A stretch of DNA of 64,000 nt from Haliscomenobacter sp. (lineage in GTDB: Bacteria; Bacteroidota; Bacteroidia; Chitinophagales; Saprospiraceae). Under the pieces are notes generated by a model. The model did no database searches, was not told the DNA's origin, and saw nothing but the letters and a program-made list of their open reading frames with translations. Location: assembly GCA_016713275.1 (NCBI GenBank), contig JADJPL010000003.1, positions 1 to 64,000 of the forward strand. Direction: 5' to 3'. The position numbers and the translations under genes are program-made. Of this stretch, positions 10,299-20,011 are shown piece after piece. The stretch's first letter is position 1. Each line of letters begins with the position of its first letter.

Positions 10299-11042
10299 TT
10301 ATTCCAGTTCGGTTATTTTCCGAACTACCTGGTACAGGCGGGTATACTCGTTCACCTCTTCGGTAAACGGATCGTGTTCGAGGTGGTTGGCAGAGATCAG
10401 CTTTAGCCGAACCACCCGATTGTTTTTATCGGTGATTTTTTTGACGTATTTAACCCAGATGGATCCGTTGTTTTTGACGGCGTAGATCTTGTTGTCCCGT
10501 ATTTCGTGCAGGCTTTGGAGTTCTCGGCAGATCACCATGTCGCCGTCCTGAATAACCGGCTCCATACTATTCCCGTGGATAGGGAAGGCGACCATACCGC
10601 CGCCGCTCAGGCCGGGGATATTGAAGTATTCGTGGTCTTCCGTGGCAAAGCCACCCAATTCGACGGTGGGGCCGGCAAACGCCTCGGTGGTGGTAAACAA
10701 AATGTTGTTTCGGCGGTACAGATGGACGGGCTCAAGCGCATGCGCAGGTTTGGGGAGATCAAATCCAAAAGGGGCGCCGATTCCGTCGATTAAATAGCTT
10801 TCGTTCACGCCATATTCCCTGCATAAAATGCGGGCATGGCGGTAATCGATGCACCGTTTGTCGTCTTCGTTGAGGAACGCGCGGACGATATGGCCGTAGG
10901 AGCGGTTTCCCAGGATCTTTTCGGCAAAATCCCCAATCCCTTTCCCTCCGCGGTCGTTGGGGACGATATCCCCGCGTTCCACCAGCAGGTTGAACACTTT
11001 GCGAAACCTTTCGTTGAGTTGCATCCGGTCATCGCGTATCAT
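10299..11042 (-). CDS. S24-family autocleaving transcriptional repressor (LexA/CI-like)
   Basis: An N-terminal DNA-binding region (residues about 8-90) is followed by a LexA-type S24 peptidase domain. The catalytic serine is in HGNSMEP (Ser159) and the general-base lysine is best placed in IWVKYVKK (Lys198), 39 residues on, close to the spacing in LexA. An Ala-Gly pair (Ala123-Gly124 in EAFAGP) sits 35 residues before the serine, matching a LexA/CI cleavage site. It may therefore be a DNA-damage-responsive repressor rather than an inert S24 homologue. It is divergent from ftsK, and the shared 214-bp gap holds repeated AT-rich boxes that could be its operators. A second in-frame ATG lies at residue 7. 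It could be the host's LexA-like SOS regulator or a domesticated phage repressor. Confidence 0.8.
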   Translation of the reverse strand: MIRDDRMQLNERFRKVFNLLVERGDIVPNDRGGKGIGDFAEKILGNRSYGHIVRAFLNEDDKRCIDYRHARILCREYGVNESYLIDGIGAPFGFDLPKPAHALEPVHLYRRNNILFTTTEAFAGPTVELGGFATEDHEYFNIPGLSGGGMVAFPIHGNSMEPVIQDGDMVICRELQSLHEIRDNKIYAVKNNGSIWVKYVKKITDKNNRVVRLKLISANHLEHDPFTEEVNEYTRLYQVVRKITELE

Positions 11043-11060
11043 AACGGAAAATTTTTGGCT

Positions 11061-11135
11061 GACAAATAATCAAATGGTCTAATCATTGCGCTAATGTCAA
11101 ACAAATAATTGAATAAAACAAATAATTGGACAATT
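11061..11135. promoter_or_regulatory. Candidate operator boxes between the S24 repressor and ftsK
   Basis: ACAAATAATTG occurs at 11101-11111 and again at 11118-11128 (17-bp spacing). A close relative, ACAAATAATCA, lies at 11062-11072. Overlapping the second copy is an inverted repeat AATTG-GA-CAATT at 11124-11135. Repeated boxes directly upstream of a repressor gene suggest autoregulation. This is inference from position and repetition only. Confidence 0.4.
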
Positions 11136-11256
11136 TTTTGTAGGAAAATTCTTTTCGTGTTTTTTTTGTTCAGGTGGGTAGAAATGTGCAGTTTTGTTTT
11201 TATTCTGTGGAATTTGCTTATTTTCCCGGATTACACGATTATGAAACCTTTCATTC

Positions 11257-13701
11257 ATGGCAGCCAAAGGGAGGAGAAAACGCGCCCAACTCGCATTGAA
11301 ACTGGATATCAACGATGAACGGATTCCCAAGCTGGTAGGCGTCGTATTTCTCTTTTTCGCGTTTTACTTTTTCATCGCGTTCACCTCTTACCTGTTTACC
11401 TGGCGGGTTGACCAGGACCGGGTGATTCGGTTCTCCTGGGAGCTGTTGCTCCGGAGCGATTTTGAAATGGCCAACTGGCTGGGCCGCCTGGGCGCGATCG
11501 TCTCCAACTTTTTCTTTTACTACCTTTTTGGCCTTCCCTCGTATTTGATCATCTATATAATGGTGTTGCTCGGCTTTGGATTTATCCGCCGCGCTCCCTT
11601 GTCGGTTTATTGGCTCCGCATTCGCTATGCGCTGGTGATCATGCTTTCCCTGGCTGTTCTGTTGGAATTCCTTTTTCCAGGCGCTGCCTTTTCCTGGGGT
11701 GGGGGCGTAGGGGAAATGATTAACCAGTGGCTATACCGGTTCGTGGGCGCGGCTGGGATGATTGTCTTTTTCCTCGCGATTCTGGCCGGGATGTTGATCT
11801 GGTTCCGCAACCCCAGTTTTACCGACCTCACGCCAGCCCAGGCCTGGGATGAACTCAAAGGCGCTGTGGACGATCTCCTGCATGGCCGTTGGGTCGTGCG
11901 AAAGCGCCCTACCCAACGCCTCGAAGACGAAGGCGTGCTGCTGCGGCCAAAACGGGTTCCGGCAGACCCGCAGGATAAAGCCATCAAAGGCGATGGGGAA
12001 GGCGGCAGCCAGCTGTCTTTCGATCTGGTCAAAGACGCCCAGGTCATCCGGGGGCTTCCCCCGCTGGGGCCCAATGCCGAGCTGGAAATTTCCGCTCCTC
12101 CGCCCGGCCCAACCCTGGATAAGCCCGTTCTGCCTCCTGTTGCAGGGGTGTCGGCGATCGGCGCCGAAGAAGAACATTTCAGCGAACCCTACGATCCGAC
12201 GCTGGAGCTTTCCTCGTATGAATATCCGGTAGTGGCTTTGCTCAACGATTACTCCGACCAAAAGGTGGAAATCGACCGCGAAGAACTGGAGACGCATAAG
12301 GACCAAATTATTGAAACCCTCCTCCATTACAAAATTGAGATCACCAAGATCCGCGCCACCATCGGCCCTACGGTGACGCTGTACGAAATCGTGCCCGCTC
12401 CGGGCGTCCGGATCTCCCGCATCAAAAACCTGGAAGACGACATCGCCCTCAGCTTGGCTGCCCTGGGTATCCGGATTATCGCTCCGATCCCCGGCAAAGG
12501 AACTATCGGTATCGAGGTGCCAAACAAGAAAAAACAGGTGGTCTCCATGAAGGAAGTCCTGATGTCCGACAAATTTAAACGGGCGAAAATGGACCTGCCG
12601 ATCGTGTTGGGAAAAACGATCACCAACGAGGTGTTTGTCGCCGATCTCACCAAAATGCCCCACCTGCTGGTGGCAGGGGCTACGGGCCAGGGAAAGTCGG
12701 TCGGGATCAACGCTATCCTGATGTCTATCCTCTACAAAAAGCACCCCTCTCAGGTAAAACTCGTTCTCGTCGACCCCAAGAAGGTGGAATTATCGCCGTA
12801 CAGCACGCTGGAGCACCATTTTCTCGCTTTTCTTCCAAACCAGGACGAGCCCATTATTACCGATACGACCAAGGTTATCCATACCCTCAATTCGCTGTGC
12901 ATTGAGATGGATAGCCGCTACGATCTGCTCAAAAAGGCTTCTGCCCGCAATATCCGGGAGTACAACGACAAATTTGTGGAGCGCCGCCTGAATCCGAATA
13001 AAGGACACCGCTTCCTGCCGTTTATCGTTCTGGTGATCGACGAGTTTGCCGACCTGATCATGACGGCAGGAAAAGAGGTCGAACTGCCAATCGGCCGCCT
13101 GGCTCAGCTTTCCAGAGCGGTGGGTATCCATTTGGTACTAGCCACTCAACGCCCTTCGGTCAATATTATCACTGGTATCATCAAAGCCAACTTCCCTGCC
13201 CGGATCGCTTATAAGGTAAGCTCCAAGGTAGACTCCAGAACGATCCTCGACGGCGGAGGCGCCGATCAGCTGATTGGCCGGGGCGACATGCTGCTGTCGA
13301 TCGGAGGAGAAACGATCCGCCTGCAAGGCGCGTTCATCGACACGCCGGAGGTAGAACACGTGGTGGATTTTATCGCCAAACAGCCTGGTTACCCAGAACC
13401 ATACTTCCTGCCTGAATTTCACGGCGAAGATGACCTCCCCGGCGCTGTTGATCTCAAATATTCCGACCTCGATGAGTTTTTTGAAGACGCCGCCCGCCTC
13501 ATCGTTCAAAACCAGCACGGATCGACCTCCATGATCCAGCGCCGCCTCAAACTGGGCTACAACCGCGCCGGCCGGATCATGGACCAGCTTGAAGCCATGG
13601 GGATCGTCGGCCCCAGCGAAGGCAGCAAACCCCGCGAGGTACTGATCTACGACGAGAGTGAACTGGAACGTTACCTCGACGATTTGAGAAAACGAAAGTA
13701 G
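11257..13701 (+). CDS. ftsK: DNA translocase FtsK/SpoIIIE
   Basis: This is the septal DNA pump that clears chromosome ends and promotes XerCD dimer resolution at division. The N-terminus (residues about 20-180) has four membrane segments. A proline-rich linker and the alpha and beta motor domains follow. Walker A is GATGQGKSVGINAI, Walker B is FIVLVIDEFADLI, and LVLATQRPSVNIITG follows it as in the family. The C-terminal winged-helix gamma domain is GSTSMIQRRLKLGYNRAGRI to the end, the part that reads KOPS-type sequences. At 814 residues it is a typical compact FtsK. It ends 16 bp from a convergent gene. Confidence 0.95.
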   Translation: MAAKGRRKRAQLALKLDINDERIPKLVGVVFLFFAFYFFIAFTSYLFTWRVDQDRVIRFSWELLLRSDFEMANWLGRLGAIVSNFFFYYLFGLPSYLIIYIMVLLGFGFIRRAPLSVYWLRIRYALVIMLSLAVLLEFLFPGAAFSWGGGVGEMINQWLYRFVGAAGMIVFFLAILAGMLIWFRNPSFTDLTPAQAWDELKGAVDDLLHGRWVVRKRPTQRLEDEGVLLRPKRVPADPQDKAIKGDGEGGSQLSFDLVKDAQVIRGLPPLGPNAELEISAPPPGPTLDKPVLPPVAGVSAIGAEEEHFSEPYDPTLELSSYEYPVVALLNDYSDQKVEIDREELETHKDQIIETLLHYKIEITKIRATIGPTVTLYEIVPAPGVRISRIKNLEDDIALSLAALGIRIIAPIPGKGTIGIEVPNKKKQVVSMKEVLMSDKFKRAKMDLPIVLGKTITNEVFVADLTKMPHLLVAGATGQGKSVGINAILMSILYKKHPSQVKLVLVDPKKVELSPYSTLEHHFLAFLPNQDEPIITDTTKVIHTLNSLCIEMDSRYDLLKKASARNIREYNDKFVERRLNPNKGHRFLPFIVLVIDEFADLIMTAGKEVELPIGRLAQLSRAVGIHLVLATQRPSVNIITGIIKANFPARIAYKVSSKVDSRTILDGGGADQLIGRGDMLLSIGGETIRLQGAFIDTPEVEHVVDFIAKQPGYPEPYFLPEFHGEDDLPGAVDLKYSDLDEFFEDAARLIVQNQHGSTSMIQRRLKLGYNRAGRIMDQLEAMGIVGPSEGSKPREVLIYDESELERYLDDLRKRK

Positions 13702-13717
13702 CCGGGCTTTTTTCCCT

Positions 13718-14893
13718 TTACGCCATCTCCTCGTCTTCCTCCATAAATGGAAACGGCTTGATCAGTAGTCCTTCCTCCAGAGGTTTCCGGAACATGACAT
13801 GGACGCGGTTGACTTCCACGTTCAGCTTCGAATAGACGCTGCGGATCTCATAATTGTGCGCCCGAATCCCCGCGAGGTACATATAGGGATAGCGCACCTT
13901 GTTGCGCGCGCTGGCCAGGTATTCCATCAGGAGCGCAAAAATACCCTTGGACTGGAACTCGGGGTGAATGCCAAACCCCATCCCTTTGGCGTTATACGTT
14001 TTTTTGAACGCCTTTTTGGCCAGAAAAACCAGCAGGTTCCAGGGGGTTAATTTGCCCTTGGCGTGCTTTAGCAAGGGGTTGATATCCGGATACAGGGCAA
14101 TGAACCCGGCGGGCTTTTTATCGTAATACGCAAGCGCCGCAATGTGGGGGTCTGCAATAGGCTTGGCCTGGAGCATCATGTTGCGAACCAGTTCCGGGCT
14201 TACCGGGTGAAAGTGGTCGAAAACCGAAAACGAGGCGTTGTACACTTCCGCAAAGTCGTTGGCAAACTTGTCCAAATGACGGTAATCCAAGCCTTCGACA
14301 TACATGGGCTGGCGTTCTTTCAGGCGTTTGGCAACTGCAGCCAGGCGTTCGAAAGGAATATTCTTGGACGCTCCGGCGTAGGTGAGGATCTGCTCGAACG
14401 GGATAAACCCTTCCTGGAGAAAATAGGCCTCATAATACGCCGGGTTGTAGTTTTCCATGTATAAAGGGGGCTCAAACCCTTTGACCAAAAGCCCCCAGTA
14501 TTTATCCCGTTCGCCGAAGTTGACCGGCCCTTCGATGATTTTCGCTCCTTCGGCCCGCAGAAACTGCTCCGCTTCCCGGAACAGGGCATGGGCGTACTCC
14601 GGGTTGGGGATGCACTCGAAAAAGCCTATGCCGCCTATAGGGTGGGGTTGGAGTTTGTTGGCCTCCCGGTCCATAAACGCGGCGATCCTTCCGGCGGGTT
14701 TGCCCTGTTCGTCCAGAAGCACAAAACACCGGGCAACGCCGTTGTTCCACGCCACGTTTTTTTCCGGATTAAAAATGGTCCGGAGATCCATCTCAAGCGG
14801 GGCAATCCAGTTGGGATCGCCCTGGTACACCCGCTGGGTAACCTTGAAAAATTGCGCCCAGGCTTTGGGGCTTTTAACCTCTTGGATTTGCAT
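13718..14893 (-). CDS. GNAT-like acyltransferase family protein
   Basis: The frame is open from 15037, but the ATG at 14893 (MQIQEVKSPKAW) removes a composition-odd 48-residue extension and is preferred, giving 391 residues. GFGIHPEFQSKGIFALLMEYL in the C-terminal half resembles the acetyl-CoA-binding motif A of GNAT enzymes (Q-x-x-G-x-x). The N-terminal half is a related domain with conserved KGFEPPLYMENYNPAYYE. I recognise it as a widespread uncharacterised Bacteroidota family; the substrate is unknown. It is convergent with ftsK and separated by about 160 bp from the next upstream gene on the same strand. Confidence 0.6.
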   Translation of the reverse strand: MQIQEVKSPKAWAQFFKVTQRVYQGDPNWIAPLEMDLRTIFNPEKNVAWNNGVARCFVLLDEQGKPAGRIAAFMDREANKLQPHPIGGIGFFECIPNPEYAHALFREAEQFLRAEGAKIIEGPVNFGERDKYWGLLVKGFEPPLYMENYNPAYYEAYFLQEGFIPFEQILTYAGASKNIPFERLAAVAKRLKERQPMYVEGLDYRHLDKFANDFAEVYNASFSVFDHFHPVSPELVRNMMLQAKPIADPHIAALAYYDKKPAGFIALYPDINPLLKHAKGKLTPWNLLVFLAKKAFKKTYNAKGMGFGIHPEFQSKGIFALLMEYLASARNKVRYPYMYLAGIRAHNYEIRSVYSKLNVEVNRVHVMFRKPLEEGLLIKPFPFMEEDEEMA

Positions 14894-15055
14894 ACCGTGC
14901 GATTTTCCTTTACCGGCTCGAAAGATAAGCAGGCCGGCGTGATTTTTTTTGATTCTCTTTTCTAAATCCCGGATCAAACAGGGCGACAAGAGCGATGAAG
15001 GCGCCGGACGACAGGCGGCTACCCCCCCCGCATGCACCCCGCCCGGTTAAAGAGC

Positions 15056-16474
15056 CTAAATGGCCTCCAACTGCTCCAGAAGCCATTTGCGCTCGAGAAG
15101 CGGATTGGCGGCTTCGATCTCTTTGCGCAGTTTATCCTTTTGCTCCCGGTCGTAGGGGTTAAGGCGCACCAGGCGTTTGGTAAACCGGATGAGGTTGTTG
15201 TAGATGTTTTTTTGATAAGCGATGGTCTTTTTCCGGCTGATGTAGGTGCGCAAGCTCTCCAGAAGCGAATCCAGAGCGGAAAACTCGCCTTCTTCGTAGT
15301 ATATCTTGATCAGCATGGACTTGGCGATGAGGTTGAACAAGATATCGTCGTAGTCGAATTGCATCAGAAAACGCTGGGCTTGCTGGTACTCCCGTTTTTC
15401 GAAGTGGAGTTTGGCGAGGGAAAATGGACAAAATTCTCCCGGTACTGTGGGGCCAAATACTGTTGGTAGTTCTCGATGAATTGCCGGACCCACTCAAATT
15501 GTTTTAAGGTGATGCCGTTGGTGATGATGTTGATGAACGTCAGGTGGTTCAGTACCCCTTTGTCCAGGAGCGCTCCGTTTTCTATCCCCCGTTTGTACAG
15601 GTCAAAGGCTTCTCCGATGAACCGGGAAACGCCGGTATTCATCTTGGCAATACAATAGTTTACTGCCAGCAGGAGGATATCCCGCTGCTCTTCCGGGGTG
15701 AAAAAATGGTCGTACTGAAAGATCGTGTCCTTTAAGCTGAAAAAATAGGCTTCGTTGGAGGGATCGCTCAGGGTCTTATAGACATAGTAGTAGATGCGGA
15801 TAGCAGGGAGTTCTGGCAAGCCTTTCGCCTCGACGTAGTTCAGCGCTTCCTCCAGTAATCCGACCTGGATGTCCTGCGTATAGATTTTCTGGACCGCTGT
15901 GATCAGGGATGCGAGCCGGAGCTTGCCGGCGATAAAATACAAGTCGAGGGCATCGGAATAGGCCTGCAGGTTCGTATCGGGAGTCCGTTTTTTCTCTGAA
16001 ATGTACTTGTATTCCAGCGATTGGATCAGGAAGTTGGCCTGCAGGAAGCCTTCGTCCTTGACCCGGCTTTGATCCTGGCTTTCGTTTAACCCCTTCAGGG
16101 CTTTTTCGAGTAGCCGGTCCAGGTTTCTTCTCCGGTAACCTTCGGCGAGCAGCAGCTCGCGCCGCGTAGGCTCCTCCTGGAATTCCTTGTAGGCGAGGAA
16201 ATCCTCCATACATTTCTGTAAAAAGTGGATGGTTTGCCGCATCCGGGCATCGTCATAGGGTTCGCCGGGGAATATTTTTTGGAAGACCAGCTCTTTTTTT
16301 CAGTTTTGAATCGTTATTCAGGTGATCTTTCTCCTGGAAGTAGTCGAAAAGCAGAAGCACATCCTCCCGCTGATTGTGGAAAGGCGAGAGAAGCCACTTT
16401 CTCAATTCCCGGGTTTCCTTTTTATTCAGCGAACGAAATAGGTGTATTAGCTGACTATTTTGCATTAAAGGCAA
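15056..16474 (-). CDS. Conserved Bacteroidota hypothetical protein, broken by two frameshifts
   Basis: Three overlapping frames join into one protein of about 472 residues. The first ends in SKLKKRAG and should continue as ELVFQKIFPGEPYDDARMRQ; the T run 16294-16300 has one base too many. The second should pass from QYRENFVHF to SLAKLHFEKREYQQA; the A run 15421-15424 is one base short. The N-terminus (LIHLFRSLNKKETRELRKWL, then SPFHNQREDVLLLFDYF) is a pattern I associate with a helical repeat-like family found only in Bacteroidota. No catalytic motif is visible and the function is unknown. Because the protein is continuous apart from homopolymer slips, it is probably intact in the organism. 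Confidence 0.65.
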
Positions 16475-16674
16475 AGTTTTTTTTCAACAAAGTATGTTAT
16501 TTGGAGGTATTAAAACGTATTGAAAACTAAATATTGAAAACGTTTTTCATTAAAATATCAAATCCAATGTATGGATATTTTTTTCAACAAACCTGTTTTT
16601 TTGTCTTTGAATCAGGACGGCATTCAATGCATTTTTGTAACGTATTAATGAATGTAGCACCAAAAATAGCGCTC

Positions 16675-19593
16675 ATGAAAAACAGACCAGCTCCTTTCTC
16701 TTATAGGGGCATCCTCCACAGGGTGCGGGGAGGGGTATTGCTGGTGATGGTTTTTCTGTCCTCTTTTTCCGGGTTGTCCGCTCAAGGCTGGCAATTCAAC
16801 TTTGGCGCTGAAAAAACAGACGAGGGCTGGGCGGTGCTCCAAACCGAAGACCAGGGCTTTCTCGTGGTTGGCTTTGGCGAGTCGTTTGGGAACAACAACG
16901 ATCAGGATATTTTTGTCCTCCGTACCGATATCGACGGGACGTTGCTTTGGTCTACTTACTTCGACGAGGGCTTTCAGGAGCAAGCGCGCGCTATCTTGCC
17001 CACTTCGGACGGCAATTTCCTTATCGTCGGCAACATCATTAACAACGTAGGGGAGAACGAAAATATCTTTTTACTTAAAATCGACCGGAAAGGCCGCAAG
17101 ATTTGGAGCAAACAGTTTGGCGCCTCTCTCGCCGAACGCGCAAGCGGAGCAGCTATCGATTCGGATGGCAGCTTCCTGGTGGCAGGCTCCATTAAAAATG
17201 CGAACGAAGACGAAGATATGCTGCTCGTCCGGTTTGATCCCGACGGCAATGTGCGGTGGTCGAAATCTTACGGTACCCCCCGCGCCGACGTAGGCGCCGC
17301 CATCGCGGTGCTTCCCGGGAAATCAGGCCTGGCCCTTGCCGGGAATTCCCGGAACGAAAAAGGGTTTGACAACGACATCGTCCTGTACCGCCTGGATACC
17401 GCCGGCAAATCCCTATGGGACCGCCGCATTGGAAACGCTTTTCGGGAAGAAGTCCGGGATCTCCTGGTCACCAAATCGGGCGACCTGGTTCTCGCAGGGC
17501 TCTATAACGACAACCCCGATGCCTTTGTCGCCAAATTTGACCTTAGCGGCAACTTACTATGGGAACAGACCGTGGGAGAGGCTGGAGTGGAAGAAGAAGC
17601 CAATGCCATCGCCGAACTGACTGACGGCAGCCTCGTCCTCACCGGGTTGAAAGTGATCGGCATGGTCAATGTCGACATCTTTATCGCCAAACTTTCTGCT
17701 GAAGGGCAAATCCTTTGGCAAAAACACCTGGGAGACCCGGAAGCGGCAGAAGAAGCCAGGGATATCCGGGCCACTGCGGACGGCGGCTATGTGCTTACCG
17801 GGTACAACGCCCAGGTGCTGACGTCCTTTAACGACCTCATTCTGGTTAAAACCGATGGCGACGGCAACCTGATCTCCAACGCGATCACGGGGCGCGTTTT
17901 CCTCGATCAGGACAGTGGTTGCGATAACGACGCCAACGAACAGCCGCTAAAGGGTTGGCTGGTTCAGGCGGAAGGACAGGGGAAGGTCTTTTACTCCACC
18001 ACGGATAAAAACGGCTTTTACCACATTCCGGTAGATTCCGGCAGGTTTAATGTCCGTGCCCTGCCGCTAAACCTTTATTGGGACGCGTGCATCCCTCAGG
18101 GGGTTACGATCAGCTTCCCAGGGTTCTACGATTCCGTTCGGGTGGATTTTCCGATGAAGCCCGGAATTGTTTGCCCATTCCTCGAGGTGGGCGTGGCTAC
18201 TCCCTTCCTTGCTCCGTGCCAGGATTTGGAGTATACGGTGAACTACTGCAACATCGGAACGGGCCAGGCGGAGAATGCGTATGTGGATCTTGCCCTGGAC
18301 CCTAAAATCACGTTTATAAGCGCGACGCTGCCGCATGCGGTCCAGTCCAACGGCGCCTACCGGTTCCAACTGGGTTCTATTCCGGCAACGGCTTGCGGGT
18401 CGTTCCTGGTACGCGCTAAAATGGCCTGTACCGGGATTGCGGAAGGTCAAGCGGCCCTGGTATCGGCGCATATCTTCCCCGATGTGAGCTGCTTGCAGCC
18501 CGACCCCAACTGGGATGGCGCCAGCTTGAGCGTCCGCGGGAATTGCGAAGGGGATTCGGTGACATTCCGGATTCGGAACGAAGGCACGGGAGATATGAAA
18601 TCCTCCAAGCGCTCGATCGTTATCCAGGATGCTATTTTACTCCGCCAATTCGACGTCTTGTTGAATGCTAAAGAAGAACAAATGGTGCGCGTTCCGGCTA
18701 ATGGCGCCACTTATCGCCTGGTTGTAGAACAATCCAGCGGCCACCCCGGCAGAAGTTATCCCACTGCTGCCGTGGAAGGTTGCGCCACCGAAGGAATGCC
18801 GGTCAGCACCGGCAAGGTAACCATGTTCCCCGAAAATGACTTCGACCCGTTTGTGTCGATCGATGTGCAGGAAATAACCGGCTCTCCGCTGCCGGTCGAA
18901 TTGAGAGGCTATCCCAAAGGGTATCGCGATTCGCTGATCGCACCCGAAACCGATCTGACCTTCAAGGTCTTGTTTAAAAACACCGGCACGGATACGATTA
19001 CGCGGATGGTTATCCGCGATACGCTGCCTTCCTGGCTTGATCCGAGGAAGGTAACCCCCGGCGCCAGCAATTTTTCTTACCGCCTGGATGTATACGCCAA
19101 CGGGATTGTGAAAATCTCTATGGATAGCATCCGGTTACTGCCGGCCACCGACCAGAATCCTGGTTTCGGATTCGTCGAGTTCCGGGTTGGGCAAAAACCC
19201 AACACCCCGCTGAAAACGGTTATTGAAAACCGGGCTACCGTCACCTTCGACTACCAGGCGCCGGTAACTACCAAAGCGGTTCGCTATGTAGTAGACCAAT
19301 TCCCGGATTTCATCACCGTCATTACGTCTGCTAAAGAAGTGTTCGTGCCGGGAGTGCGGGTGAACGTCTACCCGAATCCTTCCTCAGAGTCGGTAACCTT
19401 TGATGTGGAGGGGCAGGACTTCAGAAAACTTCACCTGAGTGTGTTCGACCTGGATGGGAAATTGGTCAAACGCCAGGCTTACAGTGGAAACCAGTTTACG
19501 TTGTTCCGGGACCAGCTTCCCTCTGGAATGTATGTCTACCGCCTGACAGCGGAAGGCAAGCTGATCCATACCGGAAAGTTCATTGTTCGATAA
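16675..19593 (+). CDS. Large secreted protein with beta-propeller-like repeats and type IX sorting domain
   Basis: The frame is open from 16534, but the ATG at 16675 begins a proper signal peptide (hydrophobic core VLLVMVFLSSFSGLSAQ), giving 972 residues. Residues about 40-400 carry roughly seven repeats of some 50 residues with a consensus like GGYVLTGYN...DLILVKTDGDGN. Next are an SdrD-B-like segment (GRVFLDQDSGCDNDANEQPL), a DUF11-like domain (VLFKNTGTDTITRMVIRDTLP) and a C-terminal Por sorting domain (VNVYPNPSSESVTF to the end). It is probably an outer-surface structural or adhesive protein; no enzyme motif is seen. A strong terminator lies at 19768-19797. Confidence 0.85.
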   Translation: MKNRPAPFSYRGILHRVRGGVLLVMVFLSSFSGLSAQGWQFNFGAEKTDEGWAVLQTEDQGFLVVGFGESFGNNNDQDIFVLRTDIDGTLLWSTYFDEGFQEQARAILPTSDGNFLIVGNIINNVGENENIFLLKIDRKGRKIWSKQFGASLAERASGAAIDSDGSFLVAGSIKNANEDEDMLLVRFDPDGNVRWSKSYGTPRADVGAAIAVLPGKSGLALAGNSRNEKGFDNDIVLYRLDTAGKSLWDRRIGNAFREEVRDLLVTKSGDLVLAGLYNDNPDAFVAKFDLSGNLLWEQTVGEAGVEEEANAIAELTDGSLVLTGLKVIGMVNVDIFIAKLSAEGQILWQKHLGDPEAAEEARDIRATADGGYVLTGYNAQVLTSFNDLILVKTDGDGNLISNAITGRVFLDQDSGCDNDANEQPLKGWLVQAEGQGKVFYSTTDKNGFYHIPVDSGRFNVRALPLNLYWDACIPQGVTISFPGFYDSVRVDFPMKPGIVCPFLEVGVATPFLAPCQDLEYTVNYCNIGTGQAENAYVDLALDPKITFISATLPHAVQSNGAYRFQLGSIPATACGSFLVRAKMACTGIAEGQAALVSAHIFPDVSCLQPDPNWDGASLSVRGNCEGDSVTFRIRNEGTGDMKSSKRSIVIQDAILLRQFDVLLNAKEEQMVRVPANGATYRLVVEQSSGHPGRSYPTAAVEGCATEGMPVSTGKVTMFPENDFDPFVSIDVQEITGSPLPVELRGYPKGYRDSLIAPETDLTFKVLFKNTGTDTITRMVIRDTLPSWLDPRKVTPGASNFSYRLDVYANGIVKISMDSIRLLPATDQNPGFGFVEFRVGQKPNTPLKTVIENRATVTFDYQAPVTTKAVRYVVDQFPDFITVITSAKEVFVPGVRVNVYPNPSSESVTFDVEGQDFRKLHLSVFDLDGKLVKRQAYSGNQFTLFRDQLPSGMYVYRLTAEGKLIHTGKFIVR

Positions 19594-20008
19594 GTAGTGT
19601 TTTTATAATCCCATTAACAACAAAGGTTCCCTGCAGCATGTCTGCGGGGAACCCCTCGAAAAACAAAATCCGTAAGGATCAAAGAAATAAAAGGGAACGC
19701 AAAGGCGTTCTTGTTAAGATTTAGGTCGTCTTTTTTTCATGAGATTATGATTTGTTATTAGCGTGAGGCCGCATCCGTCGAGGGTGCGGCTTTTTTTGTG
19801 CCTCTAACAAAACATGCCGTAAACATAAGACAAAAAAATTAATTTGTCCAAGTACTCCGGGGGCAAAAATTTAAAAAAAAATAAAATACCCGAAATCGGG
19901 TAGGCTAACAGGACCTGTTTCAAAAGACCGTTTTCGCCCCTGGCAGCCAAAAAAGAAATAAAATTTCATGCCGGTGGCAAAGCGTGGTCTTTTGAGACAG
20001 GTCCTATG
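19594..20008. other. Gene-free stretch holding several hairpins, a terminator and palindromic element B
   Basis: After the surface-protein stop there is a hairpin at 19624-19652 (GGTTCCC...GGGAACC) and another around GAACGC-aaag-GCGTTC (19694-19709). An intrinsic terminator (19768-19797), an AT-rich patch (19835-19890) and palindromic element B follow. On the minus strand a nine-codon frame (MKKRRPKS plus stop, 19714-19740) sits downstream of the terminator hairpin; I cannot tell whether it is translated. No larger coding region is credible here. Confidence 0.6.
19768..19797 (+). terminator. Intrinsic terminator after the surface-protein gene
   Basis: The stem GCCGCATCC (19768-19776) pairs with GGGTGCGGC (19782-19790) around the loop GTCGA, followed by T7 at 19791-19797. 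It lies 175 bp past the stop at 19593. Confidence 0.85.
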
Positions 20009-20011
20009 TTA
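19905..20011. repeat. Palindromic element B (MITE-like or bidirectional terminator)
   Basis: Arms AGGACCTGTTTCAAAAGACC (19910-19929) and GGTCTTTTGAGACAGGTCCT (19986-20005) pair with one G-T wobble. They extend outward through CTAACA/TGTTAG with a two-base bulge. The right arm ends on the asnS stop codon. The core CTGTTTCAAAA, the position of the wobble and the setting between convergent genes are shared with element A at 10189-10256, while the flanking arm bases and interiors differ. Confidence 0.7.
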
